A stretch of 64,000 nt of DNA from NCBI RefSeq assembly GCF_002358085.1, contig NZ_NTJD01000010.1, forward strand, positions 1 to 64,000. Reading direction: 5' to 3'. The translations under genes and the position numbers were made by a program. Shown here piece by piece: positions 7,235 to 15,013 of this stretch (positions are counted from its first letter, which is position 1; every line of letters starts with the position of its first letter). This DNA is from Pseudothioclava arenosa (GTDB lineage: Bacteria; Pseudomonadota; Alphaproteobacteria; Rhodobacterales; Rhodobacteraceae). The notes beneath the pieces were generated by a model. The model had not been told where the DNA came from, searched no databases, and was given only the letters and a program-made list of their open reading frames with translations.

Positions 7235-8860
7235 TCAGTTGCCACCGTCCGCAGGGAAGGCACCGAAGTCACTGGGCATCCCGGTCGAGAATTCGGCATT
7301 CCACGCTTCCACCGAGACTGGCACGAAGCGCGGCTTGTCTTCGGGCTCAAACCGGATCGGCTGACCGGCGAAAACAGGAAGCACCTTGTCGTCACGCAAC
7401 GTGACCTGACCGTTGACGATCACGGCTTTCATGCCCGTTGAAGGGACGGCACCCTTGTCGTAGGTCGAATTGTCCGTGAAGCGTTCGGGGTCAAAGACCA
7501 CGATATCGGCAACCATCCCGGTCTGGATGCGGCCGCGTTCCTGCATCGCCTTCAGGCCCGTATCGCCCAGATGCTTGGCCGCGTTGTAGCTGAGGATCGA
7601 GATCAGCTGCATCATCGGAATGTTGTTTTCCCGACCGAGGCGGATCGTAATACCCCGGGTGCCAGCCGCGCGGGGATGGGTGTTGCCGAGCTGGTCCAGC
7701 GGGATATCCCACGGGCCGAAAAGAGGTTCGGGAGGAAGCGCATCGCTGGCCACGGTGACGCCCTTCAGGGTCAGCCATTTCGGCGCATCTTCTTCGGGCA
7801 TCTTGAACACGACGATCGGCTTGGTCGGATTGGCGGCCATGTCGGTCTTGAATGTCTCCAGGGTGTAGAAGTCGCCCGTGACCGGATCCTGCACGGTATC
7901 CTCATAGCGGTTGCCCAATTGCTCGACCCAGCTCTCCGGCTGCAGGAACGACGCATTCAACGTGGTGGACCCGGCAGCGTAGGGATAGATTTCACCCCAG
8001 ATGTTGTGGCCCTGTTCCTGAAGCCCAACAATCATTTGCTGGGCAAGCCGCCAGCCGGGGTTGTTGAAGTGAAGAACAATCGCCGGGGCACCCAGCGCCA
8101 GGGCATTAGCGATGAGTTCCTGCGCACCATTGTTCTCGGTCGTGTCGGTGCCAAGCGTATAGCGTGTATGTGCGCCAGTCGGGCGGCCATAGCGTGCGCC
8201 AACCTTCTGCACCTCGAACATCTCGCGGGAAGAGACGCCCTCCCTCATATAACCCACGGTGCTGCCAATGCCGGGTGCGCCCGCCTGCAGACCCTTGTCA
8301 ATCTCTTCAAGAATCGCGTTGCCCTGTTCCAGGGTCGGGCGCGTCACGCTCCAGCCCGATTTCTTGCGGGTTTCCAAAGCGGCAATGGGACCGTTTTCCA
8401 AGAAATCGCCCTCTGCCCCATCGAGCACCACCGCGCGGGCCAATTCGTGGCTGACCGCGCAGCCATAGTTGGCCTGGGTCACACCGGCACGCGCCTCGTA
8501 CCAGGCGGCGACATAGGATCCCGCACAGCCTGCCTCGAAATCCATGCCGCTGGTCAACCCGTCACGCAAGCCGACCCGGTAGCCGATTGGCGTCTGCCAA
8601 TGAAAATGGGTGTCGATGAAGCCCGGCGCCACAATATGGCCCGTGGCATCCACCGTCTCGGCACCGGTAAGCGCGTCCTTGGTGATCGCGACAATCCGGC
8701 CATCCTTGATACCGACATTGGCGATGTCGTCATACAGGGTTTCAGGGTCCATGACCCTGCCGTTGTTGATCACCAGATCATAGTCTTGCGCCAAAGCCGG
8801 AACGGCACACATGACACTCATCAAGAGGGTCCCGGCCAGGAGATGACTTTGCTTCTTCAT
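7235..8860 (-). CDS. exported N-acyl-D-amino-acid deacylase-like amidohydrolase A
   Basis: A 541-residue amidohydrolase of the D-aminoacylase/amidohydrolase-3 group. Residues 1-24 form a signal peptide ending PALAQ. The first metal motif reads DTHFHW; later His residues in GAHTRY and VLHFNN and the Asp in VASDAL complete the expected metal and catalytic set. The C-terminal composite domain carries GMVADIVVFDP and VIVNGQV, typical of the family. The reaction would be release of a carboxylate from an N-acylated D-amino acid or similar amide in the periplasm. ATG 8860 has GGAGA upstream. Its 3' part shares a 248-base apparently identical tract with the paralogue at 9723-11354. Confidence 0.82.
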   Translation of the reverse strand: MKKQSHLLAGTLLMSVMCAVPALAQDYDLVINNGRVMDPETLYDDIANVGIKDGRIVAITKDALTGAETVDATGHIVAPGFIDTHFHWQTPIGYRVGLRDGLTSGMDFEAGCAGSYVAAWYEARAGVTQANYGCAVSHELARAVVLDGAEGDFLENGPIAALETRKKSGWSVTRPTLEQGNAILEEIDKGLQAGAPGIGSTVGYMREGVSSREMFEVQKVGARYGRPTGAHTRYTLGTDTTENNGAQELIANALALGAPAIVLHFNNPGWRLAQQMIVGLQEQGHNIWGEIYPYAAGSTTLNASFLQPESWVEQLGNRYEDTVQDPVTGDFYTLETFKTDMAANPTKPIVVFKMPEEDAPKWLTLKGVTVASDALPPEPLFGPWDIPLDQLGNTHPRAAGTRGITIRLGRENNIPMMQLISILSYNAAKHLGDTGLKAMQERGRIQTGMVADIVVFDPERFTDNSTYDKGAVPSTGMKAVIVNGQVTLRDDKVLPVFAGQPIRFEPEDKPRFVPVSVEAWNAEFSTGMPSDFGAFPADGGN

Positions 8861-9024
8861 TGGTGTCTCCGCTTAGTTTTTACTTCTATTCATTGCATTG
8901 GCACGAGGCTGGCGACCATCTTGAATGCACCATCAGATATTGGCCTTCCGGCACAGAGGCGGCGCCGCCCGGCTTCGCCGACAGCTCCCGCATTCCGGAG
9001 TAAAAGGGCCGGGCCATTCCCGCT

Positions 9025-9690
9025 TCAACCCTCCGGCAACTCGACGGTTTCGGCGTTGAGGGTCCAGCCACTCAGCATGCGCGACTCCCCGTCGAGGATG
9101 AATATGGTCTCATCGCTCGGCTCGACGCGCAGCAGCCCCGACACCCGAACCGGTAGATACAGGGACTCGACCTGTTGATCCGCGCGAAGTCTGACCCTGA
9201 CGAGTTGGTTCGGCGGTGGCGGCGGAAGGTGGCTGCACATTCCGACCTGCGGCACCAGATAGCCGAACCCGCTGCCATCCGCGTCTGGTGGTGCAGGGAT
9301 GATATAGCCCGAGATCGAGACCTCGACGCCGTCGAAAATGGGGTTCGTGGCCATGCGGGCGATCTGCCGCTTCCTGGCGACGTCCCAGCGCTGCTCGAGC
9401 AGCGCTTCCACATCGTGACCGTTTGTTTCAAGCACTTCCCGCGCGGCAGTGCGGCGGGCTTCCAGACGCGTGCGGGTCTCCGCATCAAGATCAGTGCCGG
9501 CGAGCTTCTCGTCTGACTGAACCAACAGTTTCAATTCGTTCATCATGTCGACCCCCATGGCTGCGTAGGGGTCGTCAAAGGCCACCGCCAACGGATCCGC
9601 CAAGTCGGAGAACTCGATCGCCTCCGGTTCTGCAGTTGCTTGAGTGGCGGCCAACAAGGCCGCCACAAAGACAGAGATCAAGAATCGCAC
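9025..9690 (-). CDS. DUF3299 family periplasmic protein (copy 2)
   Basis: A 221-residue exported protein with signal peptide VRFLISVFVAALLAATQATA. The DUF3299 core is clear: GYIIPAPP, then VGMCSHLPPPPPNQLVRV, then GLLRVEPS. It is a diverged paralogue of the protein at 1768-2424, sharing the Cys-x-His-x-Pro-rich motif. I choose GTG 9690 because the signal peptide then begins normally and GAGAAG lies upstream; an in-frame GTG at 9720, just past the deacylase B stop, is the alternative. Unlike copy 1 it has no transporter beside it and sits between two deacylases. About 160 bases downstream to the next gene hold only a weak 43-codon frame. Confidence 0.78.
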   Translation of the reverse strand: MRFLISVFVAALLAATQATAEPEAIEFSDLADPLAVAFDDPYAAMGVDMMNELKLLVQSDEKLAGTDLDAETRTRLEARRTAAREVLETNGHDVEALLEQRWDVARKRQIARMATNPIFDGVEVSISGYIIPAPPDADGSGFGYLVPQVGMCSHLPPPPPNQLVRVRLRADQQVESLYLPVRVSGLLRVEPSDETIFILDGESRMLSGWTLNAETVELPEG

Positions 9691-9722
9691 GCTGACTTCT
9701 CGTTGCCTGAACGCGATCACGA

Positions 9723-11354
9723 TCAGTTTCCACCGTCCACGGGGAAAGCACCCGTGAAGTCACTGGGCATCCCGGTCGAGAATTCGGCATTCCATGCTTC
9801 CAGCGAGACCGGCACGAAGCGCGGCTTGTCTTCGGGCTCAAACCGGATCGGCTGACCGGCGAAGACAGGAAGCAGCACATCGTCACGCACGGTGACCTGA
9901 CCGTTGACGATCACGGCTTTCATGCCCGTTGAAGGGACGGCACCCTTGTCGTAGGTCGAATTGTCCGTGAAGCGTTCGGGGTCAAAGACCACGATATCGG
10001 CAACCATCCCGGTCTGGATGCGGCCGCGTTCCTGCATCGCCTTCAGGCCCGTATCGCCCAGATGCTTGGCCGCGTTGTAGCTGAGGATCGAGATCAGCTG
10101 CATCATCGGAATGTTGTTTTCCCGACCGAGGCGGATCGTGGCTCCTCGGGATCCGGCGGTCCGGGGGTGTGTGCCGCCCAACTGGTCCATCGGGAAATCC
10201 CACGGGGCGTCGTACGGCTGGGCACCAACCCCATCGCTGGCCATGGTCACGCCCTTCAGCGTCAGCCACTTCGCCTGATCTTCTTCGGGCATCTTGAACA
10301 CGACGACCGGCCTGGTCGGTTCGGATGCGATGGTCGCCTTGTAGGTCTCGAGGGTATAGTACTCATTCGTGACCGGATCCAGAATGGTTTCCTCATAGCG
10401 GTTGCCCAGATCATCGACCCAGCTTTGGGGCTCCAGAAACTCCGCATTGATCGTGGTGGAGCCTGCAGCGTAGGGATAGATTTCACCCCAGATGTTGAAG
10501 CCCCTTTCCTGCAACCCTGAAATCAATTCGTGTGTCACGCGCCAACCGGGGTTATTGAAGTGCAGGACGATCGCAGGCGCGCCGAGCGCGATTGCGTTTG
10601 CGATGAGTTCCTGCGCGCCGTTGACCTCGGTCGTGTCGTTGCCAAGCGTATAGCGTGTATGCGAGCCCGTCGGACGGCCATAGCGTGCGCCAACCTTCTG
10701 CACCTCGAACAACTCCCGGGAAGAGATGCCCGCTCTCATATAGCCCGTGGTGCTGCCAATGCCGGGTGCGCCAGCCATCAGGCCCTTGTCAATCTCTTCA
10801 AGGATCGCGTTTCCCTGTTCCAGGGTTGGGCGCGTCACGCTCCAGCCTGTTTTCGCCCGAGTTGTGTAAGCGGCTACGGGGCCGTTTATCAGGTACTCAG
10901 CGCCGTCCGACCCGTCTAGGATCATCGCGCGAGCGAACTCGTGGCTGACCGCGCAGCCATAGTTGGCTTGGGTCACACCCGCACGCGCCTCGTACCAGGC
11001 GGCGACATAGGATCCCGCACAGCCCATCTCGAAATCCATGCTGCTGGTCAACCCGTCGCGCAACCCGAGGGAATAACCGATCGGCATCTGAAAGTGGAAA
11101 TGCGTGTCGATGAAGCCCGGCGCCACGATCTGGCCGCTGGCATCAATGGTCTCGGCACCCGTCAGCGGGTCCTCGCTGATCGCGACGATACGCCCGTCCT
11201 TGATGCCGACATTGGCAACGTCGTCGAACAGCGTTTCCGGGTCGATGACCCGGCCGTTGTTGATCACCAGATCATAGTCTTGCGCGAAGGCCGCTGAAAC
11301 GGTCAGCAGCCCGGCAATAAATGTTGTTGTCAAAAGGGATGTTTTGGCTTTCAT
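9723..11354 (-). CDS. exported N-acyl-D-amino-acid deacylase-like amidohydrolase B
   Basis: A 543-residue paralogue of the protein at 7235-8860, alignable end to end with few gaps. Signal peptide is residues 1-25 (ending AAFAQ). Metal and catalytic elements: DTHFHF, GSHTRY, VLHFNN and MASDGV. Divergence is spread over the N-terminal and middle parts, while DNA 9892-10139 looks identical to 7401-7648, which suggests recent gene conversion. ATG 11354 has GAGGAG upstream. It is followed at once by the DUF3299 copy 2 gene, so the two are probably cotranscribed. Substrate unknown; likely similar but not identical to paralogue A. Confidence 0.82.
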   Translation of the reverse strand: MKAKTSLLTTTFIAGLLTVSAAFAQDYDLVINNGRVIDPETLFDDVANVGIKDGRIVAISEDPLTGAETIDASGQIVAPGFIDTHFHFQMPIGYSLGLRDGLTSSMDFEMGCAGSYVAAWYEARAGVTQANYGCAVSHEFARAMILDGSDGAEYLINGPVAAYTTRAKTGWSVTRPTLEQGNAILEEIDKGLMAGAPGIGSTTGYMRAGISSRELFEVQKVGARYGRPTGSHTRYTLGNDTTEVNGAQELIANAIALGAPAIVLHFNNPGWRVTHELISGLQERGFNIWGEIYPYAAGSTTINAEFLEPQSWVDDLGNRYEETILDPVTNEYYTLETYKATIASEPTRPVVVFKMPEEDQAKWLTLKGVTMASDGVGAQPYDAPWDFPMDQLGGTHPRTAGSRGATIRLGRENNIPMMQLISILSYNAAKHLGDTGLKAMQERGRIQTGMVADIVVFDPERFTDNSTYDKGAVPSTGMKAVIVNGQVTVRDDVLLPVFAGQPIRFEPEDKPRFVPVSLEAWNAEFSTGMPSDFTGAFPVDGGN

Positions 11355-11401
11355 GGAGTGCTCCTCATCTCATGATTTTCTTCTGTGTTTTTGGGACAGG
11401 G

Positions 11402-12958
11402 TCAGTTCACGACTGCATTGCGGATCGCCCTGCCATTGGGAGCGTCCAGCACCAGCTCGCCATCGCGCACCGAGAAGCCGCCGTTCACGATCACGGTTTG
11501 CACGCCCACGGTCGGTCGATTGGCGTTCTCGAAGGTGGCCAGGTCAGCGACCGTGGCGGGATCGAAGACGACGATATCAGCGTCCATGCCCACTTGAAGC
11601 CGACCCTTGGTGCGCATTTGCGGCACGCTGTCTTCCAGTATCTGCGCGGGCAGCAGCGACATCTTGCGGATCGCTTCGGAAAGCGACAATACCCCGCGTT
11701 CGCGCACATAGGACCGCAGGATCTTGGCATACGCGCCTGTTGACCGCGGATGGCTGAACACATTGTCGGGCAACGGCCATTCATCGCCTTCGTAATGCAG
11801 AATGTTGCCGTTTTCATCGAAATAGGACCAGAGCACGGAATCCGAGGCGATCGCTGTCGCGGGATTGGTCACCGAAATGTCCAGCAGTGAAAGAGCAGCA
11901 GGATCAGCCTCGTCCAGGAAATGCCAGACGATCATGGTACCGGGCTTGTTCGCCTGATAATCGGCCAGTTCATCCTCGGTCATCCGATCAGCGCCAAGCT
12001 GGAAGTTGTTTGCGGTCGAATCCATCCTGCTGCGCCAGTCCGGGCCGCTGAACATGGCCGCGCCGACCACGGTGCTGGCTGCGCCGTAAGGATAGGCTTC
12101 GGTCGTGACGTTGATGCCCTGGGCCTGCGCCTCTTCCACCAGCGCCATCGTGGCCTTGATGTCCGACAGCGAGGTCGAATTGATGTGGCACAGGTGCATG
12201 TGCGCGCCGGTGATGGCGGCGAGGCTGATCAACTCCTGGACAGCCTCGAAGGAGCTTTGCGGCTCGGTGTTGCTGGCATAACGCACATGAGTATAGGTCG
12301 GGACGTTGTATTTCTTGGCCAGTTCGGCGAGCGCGTAATACTCTTTGTGTCCAAAACCCGGCGCGTAACCGGCATTGACGCCGATGCCGAGCGCACCGTC
12401 CTTCAGGCCCTGTTCGACCAGCGCCATGATGCGTTCGGATTGTTCCGGGCTGGCGATGTCCAGCTTCCAGTCGGTGCGGCCCTGTACATCCAGGAAATAG
12501 CCTGCCGTCGCCAATGGATCGGTTTCGGTAAAGGTTGCGATCCTGCCAAAAACCCAAGCTGCTGAAGCGCCATAGTTCATCGGTAGGTTCTTGGTGGCCT
12601 GCGCATCATACCAGTCGCCGATGGGCAGAAGCCCGGATTCAAGCTCCAGCGCCGTTGTGACGCCCTGGATAACCTGCATCCGGTAGTCGCCGATGTTCTG
12701 GCCATGGGAATGCAGGTCGATGAAGCCCGGCGACACGACGTGGCCGGTGGCGTCGATAACCACATCGCCCTCTAACGGAAATTCACTGATCGCCACGATC
12801 TTGTCGCCCTCGATGGCGACGTTGCGAATGGCATCAAGACCGGTTTCGGGGTCGATCACCCTCCCGCCGGCTATGACGATGTCATTCGCCAGCACGGCAG
12901 TAGTCGACAACAGCAAAGCCACCATCGTGGCGGCTCCCAAGGTCCTTTTTCGCAGCAT
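11402..12958 (-). CDS. exported N-acyl-D-amino-acid deacylase-like amidohydrolase C
   Basis: A 518-residue exported member of the same family, more diverged from A and B. Signal peptide is about residues 1-24 (LLLSTTAVLA). Metal and catalytic elements are DLHSHG, THVRYA, LCHINS and IASDSV, with C-terminal GMDADIVVFDP and VIVNGG. ATG 12958 is chosen because the signal peptide follows directly; the upstream in-frame extension is unlike a gene. It is the first gene of the minus-strand block, facing the AraC-type regulator across a 177-base gap, so its promoter and a regulator site probably lie there. Periplasmic hydrolysis of an N-acyl amino acid or related amide is the likely role. Confidence 0.82.
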   Translation of the reverse strand: MLRKRTLGAATMVALLLSTTAVLANDIVIAGGRVIDPETGLDAIRNVAIEGDKIVAISEFPLEGDVVIDATGHVVSPGFIDLHSHGQNIGDYRMQVIQGVTTALELESGLLPIGDWYDAQATKNLPMNYGASAAWVFGRIATFTETDPLATAGYFLDVQGRTDWKLDIASPEQSERIMALVEQGLKDGALGIGVNAGYAPGFGHKEYYALAELAKKYNVPTYTHVRYASNTEPQSSFEAVQELISLAAITGAHMHLCHINSTSLSDIKATMALVEEAQAQGINVTTEAYPYGAASTVVGAAMFSGPDWRSRMDSTANNFQLGADRMTEDELADYQANKPGTMIVWHFLDEADPAALSLLDISVTNPATAIASDSVLWSYFDENGNILHYEGDEWPLPDNVFSHPRSTGAYAKILRSYVRERGVLSLSEAIRKMSLLPAQILEDSVPQMRTKGRLQVGMDADIVVFDPATVADLATFENANRPTVGVQTVIVNGGFSVRDGELVLDAPNGRAIRNAVVN

Positions 12959-13135
12959 ATTCAAGCCCCCCGCGCTTGCTAGGATCATGAGCGCCGCGCG
13001 CACATCGCCCGATCCCGTTCATCCCTAGCCTGAAAACTACCATCCCCGTGAGATCAGGTGTTTGCATCTCATGCCAGCGGTGGCACAATCCGGTCGCCTT
13101 GGTGGTATCCATTGAAAGATGAGAAAAGAGTCCAG
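12959..13135. promoter_or_regulatory. divergent intergenic region with two dyads
   Basis: This gap separates the amidohydrolase block from the AraC-type gene. It has two inverted repeats: GAGAT/ATCTC (13050-13054 and 13066-13070) and TGCCA-GCGG-TGGCA (13072-13085). Divergent placement beside a regulator makes these candidate operators. I could not fix -10/-35 boxes with confidence. Confidence 0.4.
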
Positions 13136-14227
13136 ATGAGCAAACCATCTACACCGAAATTCACCCGGGCAATGTTGGTTCTGGTCCCGCTCGCCAAGGC
13201 ATTCACCTTGCGCGGCGGCGACATCGAAGCTTTGCTTGCCCGCAACAGGATTCCGCTCGGCGCGCTGACCGATCCTGAAATGCTGGTTGAGGCGAGCGCC
13301 TGTTATGCTGCCATGGAGGACATGGCCGAAACTCTCGGCGACCCGTATTTCGGCGCAACGGTGGCGATCGAAACCGCCAGGAAGGGGACGCCCGGGCTCC
13401 GGGACGCGGCGAGCCGCGCGCTCACCTTGGGAGATTTTCTCTCCCGGGTGGTTGTGGAGGTTTCGAAGCAAGTTGATAATGTCAGGTATTCCTTAATCGT
13501 TTCACCCGACGTTGCAAGCTTGGAGATTAAGCGCACGATCAGGGTGTCGAAGCCATCAAGGCAGTTGGATGCAGTCGGCGTCGCCTTCTACGTGACCGTG
13601 ATCAGACAGGGTCTCGCTGGCACTTTCGACCCCAAAGACATCCTCGTCACTGTGCCGACCACCGCAGGTCTTCCGCCGAAGTTTCTGCCGAAACAGGCGC
13701 TTATCACATCCGGGATCAACGGGTTGCGGATTTCGTTTCCGCCGCAATGGCTTTGGACGCCATTCTCGCTGGACTGGGACATGAAGAAAGCCTCACGAGG
13801 GGAATTCGCGCCCGACGGCGCCAGCGAAGCAACCCTTGCCTATCTTCGTAGCTTGCTTGCGGACAACATCGCTCACCACGATCTTACTCTTGATGGATTT
13901 GCCGCAATCTGTGGCCTGCATCCACGTCGTATACAGCGCATCTTACAGGCAAACGGCACCTCCTTCAGCCAGATGAAAGAAGACGTGCGCCAGAGCGTCA
14001 GCGAAGACCTCCTGTCAAACACAACGTTACCCATCTCGCAAATCGCCCTTCAGGTAGGCCTCTCCGGCCCGGCCGCCCTCGACAGGGCATTCAGGCGATG
14101 GACCGGCAAGACGCCGACAGGATTTCGGGCCGAGTCTGCTGCAGAACGGCGCCTTACGCCTCAGGCCACTGATGAGGAGGAAGCCGATCATCGCTGCCCC
14201 CGGCGCCAGTCATCGAGCCGGGCGTAG
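13136..14227 (+). CDS. AraC-family transcriptional regulator
   Basis: A 363-residue regulator. The N-terminal two thirds resemble the AraC-type ligand-sensing domain of the OruR/ArgR-like group; the C-terminal part (about 245-335) is an AraC double helix-turn-helix, with LTLDGFAAICGLHPRRIQR and the second helix pair ending in the usual RRWTGKTPTGFR. ATG 13136 is favoured, with GAGAAAAGAG upstream. It is divergent from the amidohydrolase block and probably controls it, sensing a related compound. Odd: after TGFR the protein runs about 30 more residues (ending RRQSSSRA) and overlaps, antisense, the end of a phage-derived ORF, suggesting the native C-terminus was replaced at the prophage junction. 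Confidence 0.85.
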   Translation: MSKPSTPKFTRAMLVLVPLAKAFTLRGGDIEALLARNRIPLGALTDPEMLVEASACYAAMEDMAETLGDPYFGATVAIETARKGTPGLRDAASRALTLGDFLSRVVVEVSKQVDNVRYSLIVSPDVASLEIKRTIRVSKPSRQLDAVGVAFYVTVIRQGLAGTFDPKDILVTVPTTAGLPPKFLPKQALITSGINGLRISFPPQWLWTPFSLDWDMKKASRGEFAPDGASEATLAYLRSLLADNIAHHDLTLDGFAAICGLHPRRIQRILQANGTSFSQMKEDVRQSVSEDLLSNTTLPISQIALQVGLSGPAALDRAFRRWTGKTPTGFRAESAAERRLTPQATDEEEADHRCPRRQSSSRA

Positions 14228-14697
14228 ATCGTGACGGCGATCCCGCCGAGCGCCACGGCGATGAACACCCAGCGCAGGGTGTCGAGATACGGCACAAGCG
14301 GCAGGATGGTGGTCTGGGTCTCGTCCAAGACGCTCTGCGCGACCTCGACCCCGGCTACGCCCAGCGTCGCCACACCAGCCGCGCCACCGCCCTTCATGGT
14401 GTGGCTCTCGGCCAGCACTTCGCGTGCGGGCCGCGTCCCGGCTGCAAATGCCGTCGCCCGGACCGGGAACCGCTCGCCCCACGGTCGCGCGGGGCCAAGG
14501 TCGACACGGATGAACCCCGAAGGCGTGTAGAACCCGAAGCCAAGGAAACCGACCTCGCGCGCCGCGGCCTCGAACGCCTCCGGGTCGTGGTTCGCTATTG
14601 CGATGTCGAATATGGCGCCGTCCATGCGCTTCGACCGGGTAGCACCCCCGACGGCACGGTTGTTCTCGGGGCTGCGATAGGAGGCGCGGATGATCAA
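14188..14697 (-). pseudogene. truncated phage endolysin, M15-type peptidase, probably inactive
   Basis: A 169-residue remnant of a phage peptidase M15-type endolysin (D-Ala-D-Ala carboxypeptidase fold) with a C-terminal membrane helix (about 145-160). The family's YRSPxxNRAVGGA stretch is present, but the protein starts inside the domain; in frame, the DNA continues upstream as KPL into the end of the DUF6127 gene, so the N-terminal part has been deleted. Both histidines expected as zinc ligands are Arg: SKRMDG where SKHMDG is usual, and FIRVDLG where FIHVDLG is usual, each one base change. With truncation this argues for a dead gene. The motif comparison is from memory of the family. Confidence 0.65.
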
Positions 14698-14705
14698 CGG
14701 CTTGG

Positions 14706-14993
14706 CTACGGGCCGCCACCGAAGATCTTCAGCTTGATGGCGATCCCCGTGAGCAGCGCCAGCATGACGGCGGTGGTGATGATGCGGACGGCGGTCTGCA
14801 TGGCGGTACGGCGGACCAGGCGGATGCAGTCCACGAGGGAGCGCAGATCGTGGATGTCGAGCGCGGCCTCATCGCCATCGAGGCCGACATCGGCCAGCGC
14901 ACGCTTCGCGCCTTCCTCGGCCGCCCGGGTCAGGATCGCCTCGAACTCGGCGTCGGGCATGCGCACGAAGCCATCGGATCGGGGTGGTGTCAT
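14706..14993 (-). CDS. phage DUF6127-like small membrane protein
   Basis: A 95-residue protein: polar N-terminal half (FVRMPDAEFEAILTRAAEEGA), then one C-terminal membrane helix (about 70-87). I associate it with DUF6127, found beside lysis and tail genes in Rhodobacteraceae prophages, though its role is unknown. ATG 14993 has AAGGAGG. It sits between the DUF2793 gene and the endolysin remnant. A 24-codon fragment of a homologue lies at 33685-33759 in the right-hand remnant. Confidence 0.65.
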   Translation of the reverse strand: MTPPRSDGFVRMPDAEFEAILTRAAEEGAKRALADVGLDGDEAALDIHDLRSLVDCIRLVRRTAMQTAVRIITTAVMLALLTGIAIKLKIFGGGP

Positions 14994-15013
14994 TGGGATC
15001 CTCCTTCCGCCGC

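Noticed and set aside
8886-9017. Small minus-strand ORF (MARPFYSGMRELSAKPGG) between deacylase A and DUF3299 copy 2
   Set aside because: Weak ribosome site, no recognisable features, and easily explained by chance in GC-rich DNA.
7571-9178. Long plus-strand open frame of about 535 codons opposite deacylase A
   Set aside because: It is the GC-rich antisense shadow of a gene with clear signal peptide and metal motifs; no domain is seen in it.
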